DNA from: Silene conica
Taxonomy: Eukaryota; Streptophyta; Magnoliopsida; Caryophyllales; Caryophyllaceae
Length of the DNA stretch: 64,000 nt
NCBI GenBank assembly: GCA_029255685.2
Contig: CM055311.2
Span: 60,043,048-60,107,047 of the forward strand
Direction of reading: 5' to 3'
The position numbers were made by a program, and so were the translations under genes. This document shows, in pieces, positions 1 through 11,964 of the stretch; positions within the stretch are counted from its first letter, which is position 1; the number at the start of each line of letters is the position of its first letter. Below the pieces are notes generated by a model. The model did no database searches. It was given only the letters and a program-made list of their open reading frames with translations, and was not told the origin of the DNA.

Positions 1-143
1 TGCAGCCACCTTTCATACATAATCGACTTCTTGATTTCTCCTGCAACTAACATGCTTGCTGAAATAAATTGTACTTCAGTGGGATACTGCTGGACAAACG
101 TAGAACGGGCTTTCATGGCCATGACTGGTTCTATTAAAAACAG
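1..143 (+). other. Open frame, possible exon cut by the window edge
   Basis: The first plus-strand frame is open from the first base to a CAG|GT that could be a splice donor at 143/144; the other two plus frames stop early. The frame contains a stretch ending WTNVERAFMAMTGSIKN. I recognise no family. It could be an exon of a gene or of the CACTA element whose right end lies at 2053. An open frame of this length can also be chance. Confidence 0.2.
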
Positions 144-1177
144 GTACTGGATCATAATTCCACTATGAAATAATCACTTAATTGAGTTTGTTTGTGTATT
201 AGCAAAGATCGTCTTTATATGCTATTTCTATTTTATGTCGACCGTGATTATTTGTACTGAGTACGCATAGAACTGCTAAGGTAAATAGGTAGGAATATAG
301 GATGAACGACTTCTTTAGCAATACCCCATTATTTGACGGACAAAGGTTGAATTTCCTTGTGAATAAGTCGAGTAACTTTCTAGCTTATATCCCCCCATTC
401 CGTATATATGATTCCTTCTATGACATTCAGTTAAGCTAGTAAAGAAGGGAAGTCCGTATTGTACTTGCATATGAGAGGAGTGAAAAACAAAAATAGAAAG
501 TTGAAAAAATCAATGAAATGGACCAAAAAGAAAAAGAGGAAGAAATCAAATATTAAAGAGGGATGAAATACTATTCTCTGATTTGTGGAAGCCAACTCTT
601 TTGGAAAATAACAAGTGCTCTGTACTTTGAAGTGGCCAACTCTTATACTCCCTCCATCCAAAAATATATTGTCATCAATATGACTTTGAATCTTTGATGG
701 TCGTTATTTCAATTCAATTGTTGTTTCATCTATTCGTATTGTTGCTTCATCTATGCGTATGAAGCTTTGCCTTTTACCGATTAATGCCTGGTATAGACTT
801 ATTAGGGAGAGCTCTAATTGCGGTTGATTTTTGTGGGAGAATTGCCTTACGGAGCTGGCGGTTCATTTAGTCCCAAGATGGATCACCTGGTACAGCTATT
901 TTAGTATTGTTGTGAGTTTTAACCTTGCTCTTTATTTGTGATACACTCTTGTGCTGATTTGATTGTTAAAAGACTGTCAACATGGTAAATGTGTATTTAG
1001 GTGTTTGTTTTAGTTTGACCGTTACCAATGCTTTTGGACATCATTTTAGCTACTAAGTTTATTGGGGTTTGTTGGATGTTAGATTTTTGCATTCTTTCTT
1101 GTGTATATATTTTATCACTTGTGACAGCTGATATTTTTGCTTGCTTAACCTGAATCTCAAGAAGCTAACTACCATGA
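144..1177. other. Non-coding stretch, possible intron
   Basis: AT-rich, with stops in all frames. Near 646-672 there is a CTCCCTCC start typical of a Stowaway-type terminal repeat, but I find no partner end. If 1-143 and 1178-1444 belong to one gene, this would be intron sequence. Confidence 0.3.
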
Positions 1178-1444
1178 ATTTATGCAAAAGAAATGTTATC
1201 CGCTCTTTACTTGCAACTAAGGTGCTCTGGTGAAGACTGGGGGATTCACAGCTCTTGTTCTGAATTAAATGAGGCTCTTCTTTTGAAAGAGGTTGAAACA
1301 GTGTGCAGCAAGGAGGGTCATTTCTTGGTCACAAAGCGTTGTAAACATAGCAACTTTCTACGTCTTGTAACCAGGAAAAAAGGTCTAATGATTTCTTGCG
1401 GTGGGATAATGGAGTACTACAACGACATGAAGAGTTTTATTTAA
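1178..1444 (+). other. Unrecognised open frame of about 88 codons
   Basis: The frame is open from 1178 to a TAA at 1442-1444, with an internal ATG at 1193 (83 codons from there). An AG at 1189-1190 could be a splice acceptor. The product has several Cys and Lys residues (for example VCSKEGHFLVTKRC) but no signature I know, no signal peptide and no membrane segment. It lies just left of the CACTA subterminal repeats, so it may be an exon inside that element. Existence as a gene is unproven. Confidence 0.25.
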
Positions 1445-1639
1445 TAATAATCGTTAAATCATTTGTTCTATTTTAAACATTTGGTACATTTTTTGTACTT
1501 AAACATTTGCAAAGTTATATTTTTAATCCTTTTTGGAAATGTAATTGACATTCATTTTTGAGATTGAGTAATTCTATTGTAATTTTTGAATGATATGCAA
1601 TAATACACGACTATTAAGAATTGCAATTCTCTATTGTGT

Positions 1640-2053
1640 TTGGATGAACTAGTGTTGCGTTTGTTTAGTATAAGTGTTGTTTTTGGACGTAACTAGTGTT
1701 GCGTTCTCAAAATAAAAATGTCGCATTTGTTCGATATAAGTGTTGCTTTTTAATATAACAAGTATTGCATTTGTCTACGAAAAGTGTTGCTAATTTATCA
1801 CAAGAAGTGTTGCATTAGAAAATAAAAATGTTGCCTTTGCATTTGAAAAAAGTGTTGCATAAAAGTTACATATGTAACACTTTATAAAAGTGTTGCAATA
1901 GTTCAAAAAGTGTTGCATAAAGTGTTGCAATGAGCTAATGCAACGAGACTTTATACAGCACTTCATTAAGTGTTGCATAAACTCTATAGCAACACTTATA
2001 TGACATTATGCAACAATAGTGAAGTGTTACTATAGAATCAAAATGTAGTAGTG
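1640..2053. mobile_element. Right terminal region of a CACTA (En/Spm-like) transposon
   Basis: Read on the minus strand, the block begins CACTACTACATTT at 2053, the terminus expected of CACTA elements. The next ~400 bp hold more than ten copies of a short motif, AAGTGTTGC or its complement, in both orientations, as in CACTA subterminal repeats where the transposase binds. The 3 bp after the end are ACA (2054-2056). I did not find the opposite CACTA end, so the other terminus is probably left of the window or lost. No TNP2-type transposase is visible. Confidence 0.6.
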
Positions 2054-2394
2054 ACAATATGGAAAACAGATAAGCAGGGGAAAATTGAGTGAGCAACATC
2101 TCTTTGGAGCCTGTAAACAGGCAGCATAATGAAATTGCCATGACGGGATTCCATATTATGTGCTATTATAAATACCAAAATATACCAAATATAACAAAAA
2201 TTATGAATAATATTATATTTTTATTTTATTTTATAATTTAAGAAATTTGAAATTTAAGATTTAAAAGTTATTTATTAAAAAAAAGGTTAACAATCAGAGC
2301 ACTATGCACCATACTCCTGGGTGCATGGTATAATTAACGCGTCTACTGTGGGGATTTTCATACACGGAAGCTGAAATACACTTTAGCTAAGTTA

Positions 2395-4135
2395 AGAGCA
2401 TGTTTGACCCTTTTTAAAAATATGGTTTCTTTTTTCAAAAGTGTTTTTTCTAAAATTAGGGTATGTTTGGTTAAGCTCGGAAAAAGTATGTGTTTGGCCC
2501 TGATTTTTAAGTGTTTTTTCAACCAAAGAAATAGAAGTTGGGTCAAACACTACTTTTTAAAAAACAAAAAAACTAATTTTACTAAACAAAAATTGTAAAG
2601 TTGACCCCTAGAAAAATACCGTCAAGTACCAATTTCCTGATTTTTTTTTACCTTTTTTTTATATCCATATATAATTATATTTTAGCAAAAAACATAATAA
2701 AAAAACATTGATAAAACTAGTTAGGCCAAACACAATAAAACTGCTAACAATAGTTTTTAGAAAAGTTTGGCCAAACAGCACCAATTTTATCAAAAAATAA
2801 TTTTATAAAAAACTTCTTTATAAAAGTAAAAACTCTTTTTCATAAGCAATGCCATGTTTTAAATAATTTCTAGTATTTAGCCTAATTTACTTGCTTTAGT
2901 TTTTTTTCTCATTTATTGTAGTATAAATATATTTTCCATCAAAGTAGAAATATAGAATCAATCATAACTAAATGAATAGGTATGATTATACTATATTGTA
3001 AATTATATTATAAGACCGTTGTATAGTACGATTATTTTAACAGTCATCATTTTATGCCTTATGTTAAAAATTGACAATTTTTTATTTTTTATAAAGTGAC
3101 TAATTTTTATTAGTAGTCAGTTTTTTTAAAAAAATATATAATTACTATTTAACGTAAAATTCTCACTTTGTGTGTCTCGCAGTCTCACTCCATACAATGG
3201 TGACGCACAATAATTATCATAATAAGTATAGTTTAATTTGTCGCGAATCTGGTTTACGGATAAAGAATGTGACATTTTTTTATGTTTTTTTTACATGATA
3301 CTTGTGATATTTTTTAATTAGTATTCATTCTTATAATACTAGACTATAAATATGTATTTTGTTATATGTATAATGTTACAAATTAACATAAAAGATCATA
3401 AATTTTGTTTATTAACAAAAATTGACAAAAGTATAAAAAATAATTTATGGTAACGAATGTCAAACCTATAAATAATAATTTACCTAAAATAATGTAGCAT
3501 GGGTCATAAGGGAATTATGAAAAAGGAAGTTTTATTTGTTGGTTTTGGCATCAAATTGTTGCTTCTGTTTTCTAAGGTGAAAAATTGGTTTTGAGCTTTA
3601 GAAAAAAATAGTTTTTACTTTGCAAAAACTGAGTGTTTGGCATAGCTTCTGGTTTGAGAAACAAAAACACTTTTTAAAACTTGGCCAAACACATAATAAT
3701 TAATGGATGATTTGGAGAAAGCTGCTTTTGACAGATTTGGGCTTGAATTTTAAAAGAATAATTGATTTAAGGAGACTGAAATAAAATCAATTAATATTGA
3801 ATTACTAATTATTTTAAACAAAATCGAAAGAAATAAAGATTGAAACTTTGAATATCAAATAAGAAAATTATTGAAAAGATTTGAGATTAAACCTACTAAG
3901 AAAAAAAAAAAGTTTGACCTTACTTGTTAAAAAAATATTTTTTGTTTTTGAAGCTTAATTTTCTATAAGTGTTTTTCAAAACTAGAAATATCAAATTGTT
4001 GTTTCTATTTTTAAGGACAAAAAGATGGTTTTGAGCTTTTAAAAAACTACTTTTAGCTTTTAAGAAAATAATGTGTTTGACCAATTTGTGTTTTTTAACC
4101 AAAAAACACTTTTAAAAGTTAGGTCAAACACATAC
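2395..4135. repeat. Degenerate dispersed repeats with TTTGGCCAAA-type ends
   Basis: At least four blocks (about 2395-2600, 2700-2860, 3530-3690 and 3905-4135) resemble one another. Each has a GTGTTTGGYCAAA or GTCAAACAC edge, TTTTCAAAA runs and a TTTTGAGCTTT core. They look like decayed copies of a MITE-type element in both orientations. The DNA between is AT-rich without genes. A short inverted repeat (TGCACC...GGTGCA) lies at about 2306-2326. Confidence 0.4.
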
Positions 4136-4299
4136 TTATTTATTAAATATCTATAGTAAAATAATGATGAAATGAATTTACACCTTCTAATATTGAATTA
4201 TTAGAGATCTAAAATCAAGTTTTAAACTAAGATTAAAACTTTAATTTGTGGGAGAATTAAACTTGTGAAATGATATTAGAAAATAAATGATTAATCTAA

Positions 4300-4759
4300 T
4301 CTATATTAATATAGGAACATTCAATGCATCCTAGTGAATTCACGTCATACATACAAGTTTATTAATCATTTAAAATGGGACTCACAACAAAGTTCAATTA
4401 ATTAATTAACGAATAATCTCGTATGATTATTTTTGAATATAAATGATTACGCTTTTGATTTATTCGAAAACGATGATTATGTTTATAATTGCAATGTATA
4501 TATTAAAATATAATGATGATATGTACGTTATTATTAAATTACGATTTATTAATAATATATATTACAATATTCTTTCAAAAAAAAAAAAAAAATATATTAC
4601 AATATATTTTCAATATATTACGATATATTAGCAATATATTATCATAAGAAATTGAGTACAAAATATTCACGTACTAGGATTTCTATTTTGCTAATGTTAA
4701 TTATTTACGGCTATTTTCTTAAAAAAACATTCGTGCAATTCTGCGTGGTCGAAAACTAT
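4300..4759 (+). mobile_element. Non-autonomous mini-Helitron, about 460 bp
   Basis: The left end is TCTATATTAATATAGG after an A, as in Helitron 5' ends. The right end has a small hairpin around CGTGCAATTCTGCG followed by AAAACTAT, close to the canonical CTAG terminus but mutated. The last ~270 bp match 13138-13366, whose terminus is a clean CTAG, and the first ~200 bp match 5977-6195. The interior is AT-rich with ATATATTACAAT repeats (4560-4640) and no coding potential. Confidence 0.5.
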
Positions 4760-5976
4760 GGAAAGAGAATTGTGGGAGAGTTTAACTAGAAAGAAGTTGG
4801 ACATACTTGGAACAATCCATACGACATTTTATACTTTACTATGTGTTGCCCATTAGTGTTTTCATTATGGAGATCGGCAATTAGAATATCGGTTTTCCGT
4901 ACAGCTTGTAAATCTAGTCTTTTTTCCGGTGGAAATACATACATTTCAGTGACCTTTCTTTTTGTTAAGCAGCTCATCATATAAGGTAAATAATATTGAG
5001 ACTATAATTTTTTTGACTTTGAAGATCACCGATAAAAAATATAATAGAGGGAAGCTTGGGAGATATGTATGCATGTATGAGCATCAAACAATATGATAAC
5101 GATATTGTCATGACTCATGATTAGTAGGTTGGTGTGTTGAACGATTAGTAGATTAGTAGATATGTAATGATTAGTAGATTAATAGATATGTTGAACGATT
5201 AGTAGATTATTAGTACTACTGTGTGACTAGTAGATATTGAACGATTAGGTTGTGATTTAAGTTCATAATATTTAATCAGACTGTTTAGTTTTTTCGTACT
5301 GAGAATATGAGATTTAAGTTAGACGTACTCAGGGATGTTAACGAGCTGATCCCGAGTTTGACCTTGTTCGACTTGCGTTCGTAAAGTAAGTTCTCTAGAC
5401 GAACTCAAGCATGAACCAAGCTCACGCGAGCCGAGTTTGAGTTTCTCACGAGCTGTCTCGTCTCATTATCACCCTACCCTTCGTCTCATTTATTTGTTTA
5501 CCTTTAATTAAAATCATTCACAATGAAAAATAAAGGGTAAAGAAGTAACTGGGATGCATGAAATTAGGTTGTCGTCGTCAAAATGTGATTTTTTGTGTTA
5601 AGTAATTTGACTATTAGGTCAATGTGAAATTATATTGGTTGCGTAGGTATTCTTCGTGCTCATATAACTCATTCTGTAAGTAAGGATTTACTATCGCTAA
5701 TCTAATTGTCAGGTATATAACTCTCATATGGCTTTAAGAACTAAATGCATTAAATTTCAGCCATCTGTAAATAACACGTCTTGTAAGAGGCGGACTCATA
5801 TGTGTGACATCGTCTCATATAACTTTCAGTGTCTGAAAGATGCTATAGAGTTCATGCACAAATATGTGATCACTTCTTTCAATAACTTCTTGTGTGGCAT
5901 GAAGATCTTAAGAACTTTATAGAAATACTATCAGTAATATCAAATCATACATGATATTATATGGAGAATTTTGGAA
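4760..5976. other. Intergenic stretch with short simple repeats
   Basis: No gene is recognised. 5118-5250 holds irregular repeats of GATTAGTAGAT and TTGAACGATTAG. 5335-5460 holds a GAGCTCGAG-type degenerate repeat resembling 37145-37520. The open frame at 5728-5922 has no recognisable content. Confidence 0.4.
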
Positions 5977-6203
5977 TCTTATATATATACATAAACATTT
6001 AATGCATCCTAGTGAATCCACGTCATACATACAAGGTTTTTTAAAATCGTTTAAAACCAGACCCAGAAAAAAGTTGAATTAATTAATTAACGAATAATCG
6101 TGTATGTTTAATTTCTTAATGTAAATGATTACGCTTTTGATTTGTTCGAAAACGATGAATTCTACGTAAACGATTACATTTATAATTTTAATGTATCCCC
6201 TTT
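5977..6203 (+). mobile_element. 5' part of a second mini-Helitron copy
   Basis: This repeats the first ~200 bp of the element at 4300-4759, including the ATGCATCCTAGTGAA block and the GATTACGCTTTTGAT block. It starts TCTTATATATATAC. No matching 3' end follows. A further Helitron-like start, TCTATAAAACGAAC, is at 6203. Confidence 0.4.
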
Positions 6204-6535
6204 CTATAAAACGAACAACATTTCAAAGCATCCTATTGGCTATTGAAAATGAGAAAGAGGGACCCCCATTTTAGTTAAAATATTTAATGACTCTCTCCTC
6301 ATCTTAACATTTAATTTCCCTTTCATTTATTTTATTATTTAAGCATATTTCAAAATTTATTTTCTTATATTATATGTTTATATGATTATGTTATGTTTGT
6401 TCTTATATGTGATTATATTATAAGTTACAATGCCGATGACTTTAATAGTGTAAAAGAAGCCCAAATATTCAAATTCAGAATTTTATCTGTAAAAAAATTT
6501 AATAGTCGTCAAAACAGAAACAGTAATTAAAAAAG

Positions 6536-6590
6536 GGAGGTGCTAGGGCGACACCGGGTGTTACCGAGTTTCGGTAACACCCTAATAAAA
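6536..6590. repeat. Terminal-type hairpin, GGGTGTTACCGA stem
   Basis: The stem GGGTGTTACCGA pairs with TCGGTAACACCC around a 3-nt loop, preceded by GGCGACACC. It closely resembles the ends of the element at 11965-12675, so it is probably one end of a related inverted-repeat element. I do not see the partner end downstream. Confidence 0.4.
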
Positions 6591-7112
6591 AATAGAAAAA
6601 AATAAAAAGTAGAAAAGTAATTTTCATTTTTGCGCCAATAACGAAAAGATAAAAGCGTAATTTACAATTTATCATACTAATAATATAAAATATAAAAAAT
6701 AATAATTAAAACTAAATTATATCTAATACTTAGATATCATATGAAGCACAACTTCATCTTCCTCCTAAATCCTATCATACGTTTATCAATTATCAAAAAA
6801 AAAAAATTACTGTCAAACCTAAAACTGACAAATACCTTACGGAAATTTCTTCTACTGGATTCGGAGTTGTTAAGGTACGTTCAATTATACGAATTAAGAT
6901 ATAATTTGTTCTATGTTTTGTTTAATTTGTATGGAAGAAAATATAGTCAATTAATACTCTATTTACATCGTTATTAATATGCTGTGTTTACGAGATTGAT
7001 TTCGTTGATGTCGATATATTGTGTATCGAGTATGTCTAATTTTATTACCTTTGTAGCCCTTAATTTTACTACTCTCACCTTAATTTTAGCGGAAGAATTA
7101 TCAATTGAGACT
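6591..7112. other. AT-rich stretch, nothing recognised
   Basis: AT-rich DNA. The open frame at 6741-6977 is low-complexity and I do not consider it a gene. Confidence 0.4.
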
Positions 7113-7117
7113 TATTG

Positions 7118-9584
7118 TGTGAACCCCCGCGATTTAGCGGAAATATATAAACACAAATAAACGGAAAATAAGGGGTTTTTAAAACTTTTTCTTCAACGAG
7201 TCAATCAACCTAGCATGCGAAGGTTCAACGAAATGAAAGCAAAATGAGAACTAGTAATTCGAATTCTACAACCAAAGGAGTATATGGGGAAAAGATATCC
7301 CACGAATGCACACATAACGTTAGGTAGTCTAGCGAAATAAAAAGACAATCTAGGTCCAAGGGTAAGTTATCGCTAGCCCACACGTCTACCCCAAATATGC
7401 TCCACAAACCTGTCATTCAGAAACATGAATGCCAACGTTAGTGGGGAGTAACCCAAGGTTCTCCCATGCCATTTCTCAAACAAAGACATGTAAGCAATAA
7501 CAATGAAGATAATGACAATGATAACAATGATAATAACAACTCATAAGAGTAAGCCTATAAATAATCCAACAATTGAAATTGGTTACCCAACATGTTCAAC
7601 ACAATAGGTAATGTGACATCAACTAAAGCATGAAGCATGTGAGATATAGGTGAATACAAGGAAAGTCGGATTTAACCATCCAATTCATAGTGCAAGAATG
7701 AACATAACCGTTCACCACAACCATAGCAACAAGGCTACTAAATAACAAGAATAGAATGAACGCCGTCGGGGAACATAACCGTTACCCCGACCACTAGATC
7801 GCATAACCACGACACTAGCTAACGGATCGCATAACCACGACATCCGAAAATCTATGTATAGAGCATAACCGCAACTATATGCCTAAGACCTGGCCAGACC
7901 TCTCGATGTACTAACCTACACCGAACGACACACGGGGACCGGGCCGCATAACCACGGACACCGACCAATCCCGAACATAGACAAAATCCCATACTTGGGC
8001 GGCATTTGTTCATTACAATGACACACTAATCGTGTCACCGCTATCCATTCAAATAAGCATAACTTAACCGTTAGCATACACAACTTATTAACATAACCGT
8101 TAATTACCCATTTCTAAGCATGAGTTACAAGGTAAACCAAATCAATGCTTGAGTTGGTTTCTAGAAGCTATTTTGAAGTGGAAGCCGGTTTCCCTTCCGG
8201 TTGCCCGGACGAGGGGTCTTCTCCCTCAACTTAGCTTCTAAAAATGGCTCAAGCATTGCCCAATAGCAAAATAATAAGCATTTGATAGCCCTTTCATCGT
8301 CTCAAGCAAATCCGATAAACGAAACGAAAGTTAACAATACGACAATGGCTATGCTTCGATATGGCATGTGACGTGTGATGAAAGTAATAACTTTAAGGCA
8401 TGTAAACAAGAGATTTAATACTTAAAAACTTGTGTACATACATGGGAGAGAAGATAGGAAACAAGTAGAAGAAACAAGGGTACAAAAACAATCAAACATG
8501 TGCGAGAAACAAGCGACCGAGCAGGGGATACCGCAGGCTGCAGCCAGAGGCGCAGGCCTGCGGCCCCCAGCGCAGGCCTGCGGCCCCCAGCGCAGGCTGC
8601 GGCCACCACTGCCCAGAACTGCTCAAGCACGACACATCCCCTTCCTTTGCCCAAGTTCGTTTGCACACAAACCCGATACAATGTGCCCATAACAACCACT
8701 ATGTATACATGTATTCAATGTGTCTTATACTCCATCTAATGCTACATTAATCAACCAAAAACTCTTCTTAATTTAACATAAGAACATATGAAATTCAATT
8801 ATAAATTGAGAACAATGGTACAAGCAATTCCAAACACCCAAAACTCATGTGAGGAACAACAATACAAGTTAAACCACCACAAGTAACTACCTTACTCACA
8901 ATCATCATTCTTCACCAACAATCCACATATAAAAACTTGGTCTTTGATAAAAAATAGAAATAAGAACTCATTAGACTCACCTTCTTGCTTGAATCCTAGT
9001 CCAAAGTTTCGTCAATTTCGTAGGAATCACCTTCCGGGTCACCCGACTCAAAACCTCTAAACAAAGGAAACATTAGAGTGGAAAGCTTAGACTTTTGAGC
9101 CAAATGCTAGGGTTTTAGAAATTCAAGGTGAGGTGAGGGAAAGTATATTTTTCTTAATTGCAAAGAAGGAGAAGGAGACAAGGAGAAGAATGCCGCAAAA
9201 ATCGTAAGAAATCGATTAAAATTAAAATGAGCAAGTTATAATGATTTTAGAGTTGAAGCTTTTGAGGGGAACAATGGTGTTTGTGAAGAAAAAGTTGAAT
9301 CTAAAAAGTGAAATGAGGAAGGAGGTAGGATGAGGGTTTTGTGAGGGTTTCACTCATAAACACAAGTCATTTGACCCATTTCCGGGTTTAACCCGTATAA
9401 CTCGATTTTGAGCCGGAATTTGCTAGAAACTAAGCTTTGAGGTTACTATACTTAAGATTTGAATTAAATATTTCCGGGAATCTTCATTACTCTTTAAAAT
9501 TATTATTTCTCAAAAATACGATTTAAAATTGAAATTCAAATTATTTTAGATAAATTCCAAGGCGGGAATTTCGCGGGTGTTACA
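7118..9584. mobile_element. Solo LTR, 2467 bp, of a gypsy-like retrotransposon
   Basis: The unit starts TGTGAACCCCCGCG, ends CGCGGGTGTTACA, and is flanked on both sides by TATTG (7113-7117 and 9585-9589). TG...CA ends with a 5-bp target duplication and no internal region, primer site or purine tract are the marks of a solo LTR left by LTR-LTR recombination. The GTGTTACA end matches the 3' end of the other LTRs here, favouring plus orientation, but the near-palindromic ends make this uncertain. The open frames at 8415-8739 come from its GC-rich tandem repeat and are not genes. Confidence 0.75.
8551..8607. repeat. GC-rich 20-bp tandem repeat inside the solo LTR
   Basis: The unit CGCAGGCCTGCGGCCCCCAG occurs twice in full and once in part. 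It contains the palindrome CGCAGGCCTGCG. It stands out against the AT-rich surroundings and causes open frames in several reading frames. Confidence 0.8.
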
Positions 9585-9752
9585 TATTGCACCTTAATAT
9601 TACTACTTTGAACCTTGAAAAATAGACCTACAAGTAGGTAAACAGGCGGAACCGAATTTCAGAAAATTCACGGGTCAAGAGAGACAATGATACGAACCCA
9701 GGTATTATACTGGATATAAAATTAACTAAGATTGAAATGTATGCATTAAAAC

Positions 9753-10120
9753 TTGTGGGTCTAGTGGTGATGTCGTGGACTTTAAAAGTTTGTTAACTCC
9801 CCCCCAACCGGGGTTCAACGCACGGTAGCAGCAATTTTTCTTTTTATTTTTGAAGGTTTGTTAAAAGTTTGTTAACTCTCTGCCGACCGGGGTTCAATGC
9901 ACGGTAGCAGCAATTTTTTTTTTATTTTTGAAGGTTTGTTAAAAGTTTGTTAACTCTCTGCCAACCGGGGTTCAATTCACGGTAGCAGCAATTTTTCTTT
10001 TTATTTTTGAAGGTTTGTTAACTTTCTGGCGACTGGTGTTCGACTCTCGTTAATTGCAATAATTTTTCTTTTTATTGAAAGTTTGTTACCTTTCTGGCGT
10101 AGTAGCAATTTTTGTTATGT
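9753..10120 (+). repeat. tRNA-like (SINE-type) head with tandemly repeated B-box unit
   Basis: 9756-9775 (GGGTCTAGTGGTGATG) resembles a pol III A box and 9810-9822 (GGGGTTCAACGC) a B box, at tRNA-like spacing. The segment GTTTGTTAACTC...CCGGGGTTCAA...CACGGTAGCAGCAATTTTT then recurs with a period of about 78 bp (starts near 9788, 9867 and 9945), followed by two more diverged copies near 10014 and 10083. It may be a SINE head whose B-box half was amplified. A plain tandem repeat with a chance A box is the alternative. Confidence 0.45.
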
Positions 10121-10255
10121 GCTTACTTGAAAGGTATTTATTTGTAAGTGATTTATTGCAATTGCATTCTTGTTTTCATAATTTTATACGATTATATTAT
10201 TTTATTACTAACTCATTAAGTTACTAATTGTTATTTTTTTTTGTCAATATAAGTT

Positions 10256-10824
10256 ATGGACTCTCAAAATTATTCAAGTATTAACGAGACGCATGATGAA
10301 CTAAATGATGAAATGATTCAAAATTATTTTTGCTTCTGTTGCCACCTTTGTTATTTGTTTGTCATTGATGCATTTTTATTTTATTCCTTAATGTTCTTTT
10401 TTATCTTTACGGGATGCAAATAATAGATACTCATTATATTTGTTTATTCGCATAGGGAAGCAAATCAAAGAAGAAAAAAATTAGTGGCGCAGTAAATTTA
10501 CGTGATGAAATCAATCCTGAAGCGGATGACCTGTATTTGTCTCAAATAGAGATGAACAATGATTATTATCAGCAAACAGACGACGTTTTTAACAATACGG
10601 TTCATTCTGGTGGATATACGCAGATGATGGTATATTACTGATTCTTGAAGTCTTAATTTCTTTTACTAAATTGTTGTGTAACTTATCATTTCTGCCTTTT
10701 CTTGTTGATATGTACGCAACAATATTTTGAACAGATGGGACAATTGAATAATCAGCTAACCGAAGATGGTAGATTAAATATGAACCAGTCAGCGACGGAT
10801 GAGCAGCCTTCAAACAACAACTGA
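10256..10824 (+). pseudogene. Three-exon gene remnant, function unknown
   Basis: Three open pieces on the same strand can be read as exons. Exon 1 starts at ATG 10256 (MDSQNYSSINETHDELNDEM). Exon 2 is 10456-10629, after an AG acceptor and before a GT donor, and encodes 58 residues starting GSKSKKKKISGAVNLRDE. Exon 3 is 10735-10824, after CAG, with 29 residues and a TGA. Exons 2 and 3 are both phase 0 and join cleanly. The donor of exon 1 is unclear (one weak candidate near 10370). The product would be small, acidic, Asn/Asp/Gln-rich, with a Lys-rich patch, and looks like the ends of a larger protein whose middle is gone. I do not recognise the family. Confidence 0.35.
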
Positions 10825-10945
10825 ATCAAGTTTTCATTCTGTTTTTATTTTGTTAGCTGAACTCTTTAATGTGACCATCTTTTTTGTTCCAGTTTGATTT
10901 CTTTTTACGAGTTTGTTTGAATGCGAGAACTATACATATGGCAGC
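10825..10945. other. Possible 3' untranslated region of the remnant
   Basis: T-rich sequence downstream of the TGA at 10822-10824. There is no other content I can name. Confidence 0.25.
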
Positions 10946-11248
10946 AAAAATCAGAATGACCTGTAGTCAAAGAATGATGCACAACTCGCAAATTAGCGGT
11001 CGATTTTAAGCGATTCTTTTTTGATATTAAACTTAACATCCTTAGCTTTCATTTGATGTATCTTGTGCATTTTTTTCCGACCTGAGTTGAGAGATATAAG
11101 GTCTGAAAATCAACCCTACTGCACGCCTGCACAGGAAGTTAAGAAAAATCAGAATGAGCTGTCGTCAAAGAATGATGCACAACTCGTAAATTAGCGGTCG
11201 ATTTTAAGAGATTCTTTTTTTATATTAAACTTAACATCCTTAGATTTC
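10946..11248. repeat. Direct duplication of a ~104-bp segment
   Basis: 10946-11049 and 11144-11248 are near-identical direct copies, from AAAAATCAGAATGA to CTTAACATCCTTAG, with a few substitutions. They are separated by about 95 bp of unrelated sequence. Confidence 0.7.
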
Positions 11249-11640
11249 TTTTTTTTTATGAAAGGTAAGTAATATATATCAAAAACCAAAGTCAAATATA
11301 TAAGGAGATACTATATCAGATACAAAAATCTAAATACTAGTCCTGCCTTGTGAGTACTTCGTCGAAGGCTACAACAACCAATCTGAAGTACCTGCTACAT
11401 TTGCTACACCCAGACTCACGTGAAAGCTTGCCAAGGTGCTCAAAATTCTTGCCAAATTAAAGGCTTCATGATGCTGCCATAACTTAGTTGTCAGCCCCTT
11501 ATTGCTTTGCCATAACATAAGAACACCATTCCTATACGATTTACCTGTAATACGAGCACGGGCACTGACTCGACATAACCCTATCATTTGGCCTTGTCTA
11601 TGTGTAGCCATGTAGCTCATTTCAATTTCACTAAGCCCGA
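11249..11640 (-). other. Possible 3' end of a retroposed (poly-A) sequence
   Basis: A T-run at 11249-11258 reads as a poly(A) tail on the minus strand, after a T-rich 3' stretch and an open frame at 11369-11620 (83 codons). The arrangement resembles the tail of a LINE or a retroposed transcript. The encoded sequence matches nothing I can name. Confidence 0.25.
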
Positions 11641-11820
11641 TTTAGCCCACTAACAAGCCCCAAGCCTCAAATGTAACAAGAAAATTTAACATTCGCACTT
11701 GATCACCTATACGATTTACATGTAATACGAGCACGAGCACGAACTCGGCCCTATCAGTTTCCTTTGTCTATGTGTAGCCATGTAACTCATTTCAATTTAA
11801 CTAAGCTCGATTTAGTCTAG
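11537..11820. repeat. Direct duplication, ~105-bp segment
   Basis: 11537-11636 and 11706-11818 share the block CCTATACGATTTAC(C/A)TGTAA through CTAAGC(C/T)CGATTTAG, with scattered differences. Confidence 0.65.
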
Positions 11821-11964
11821 TTCAGTTGAATTTTGTTAAGGACAACTTCGTTCAACTTCAAAATTGAATTCAGTTTAAATTAACTCGATTTAGTTTAGTA
11901 CAGATTTATTTGGCTCAAATTCAGTATAGCTCACCTCAACTTATTGAAGCTTAGTTCACTAAAA

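Noticed and set aside
8415..8739. Overlapping open frames on both strands
   Set aside because: They are caused by the GC-rich 20-bp repeat in the solo LTR, and none has a recognisable domain.
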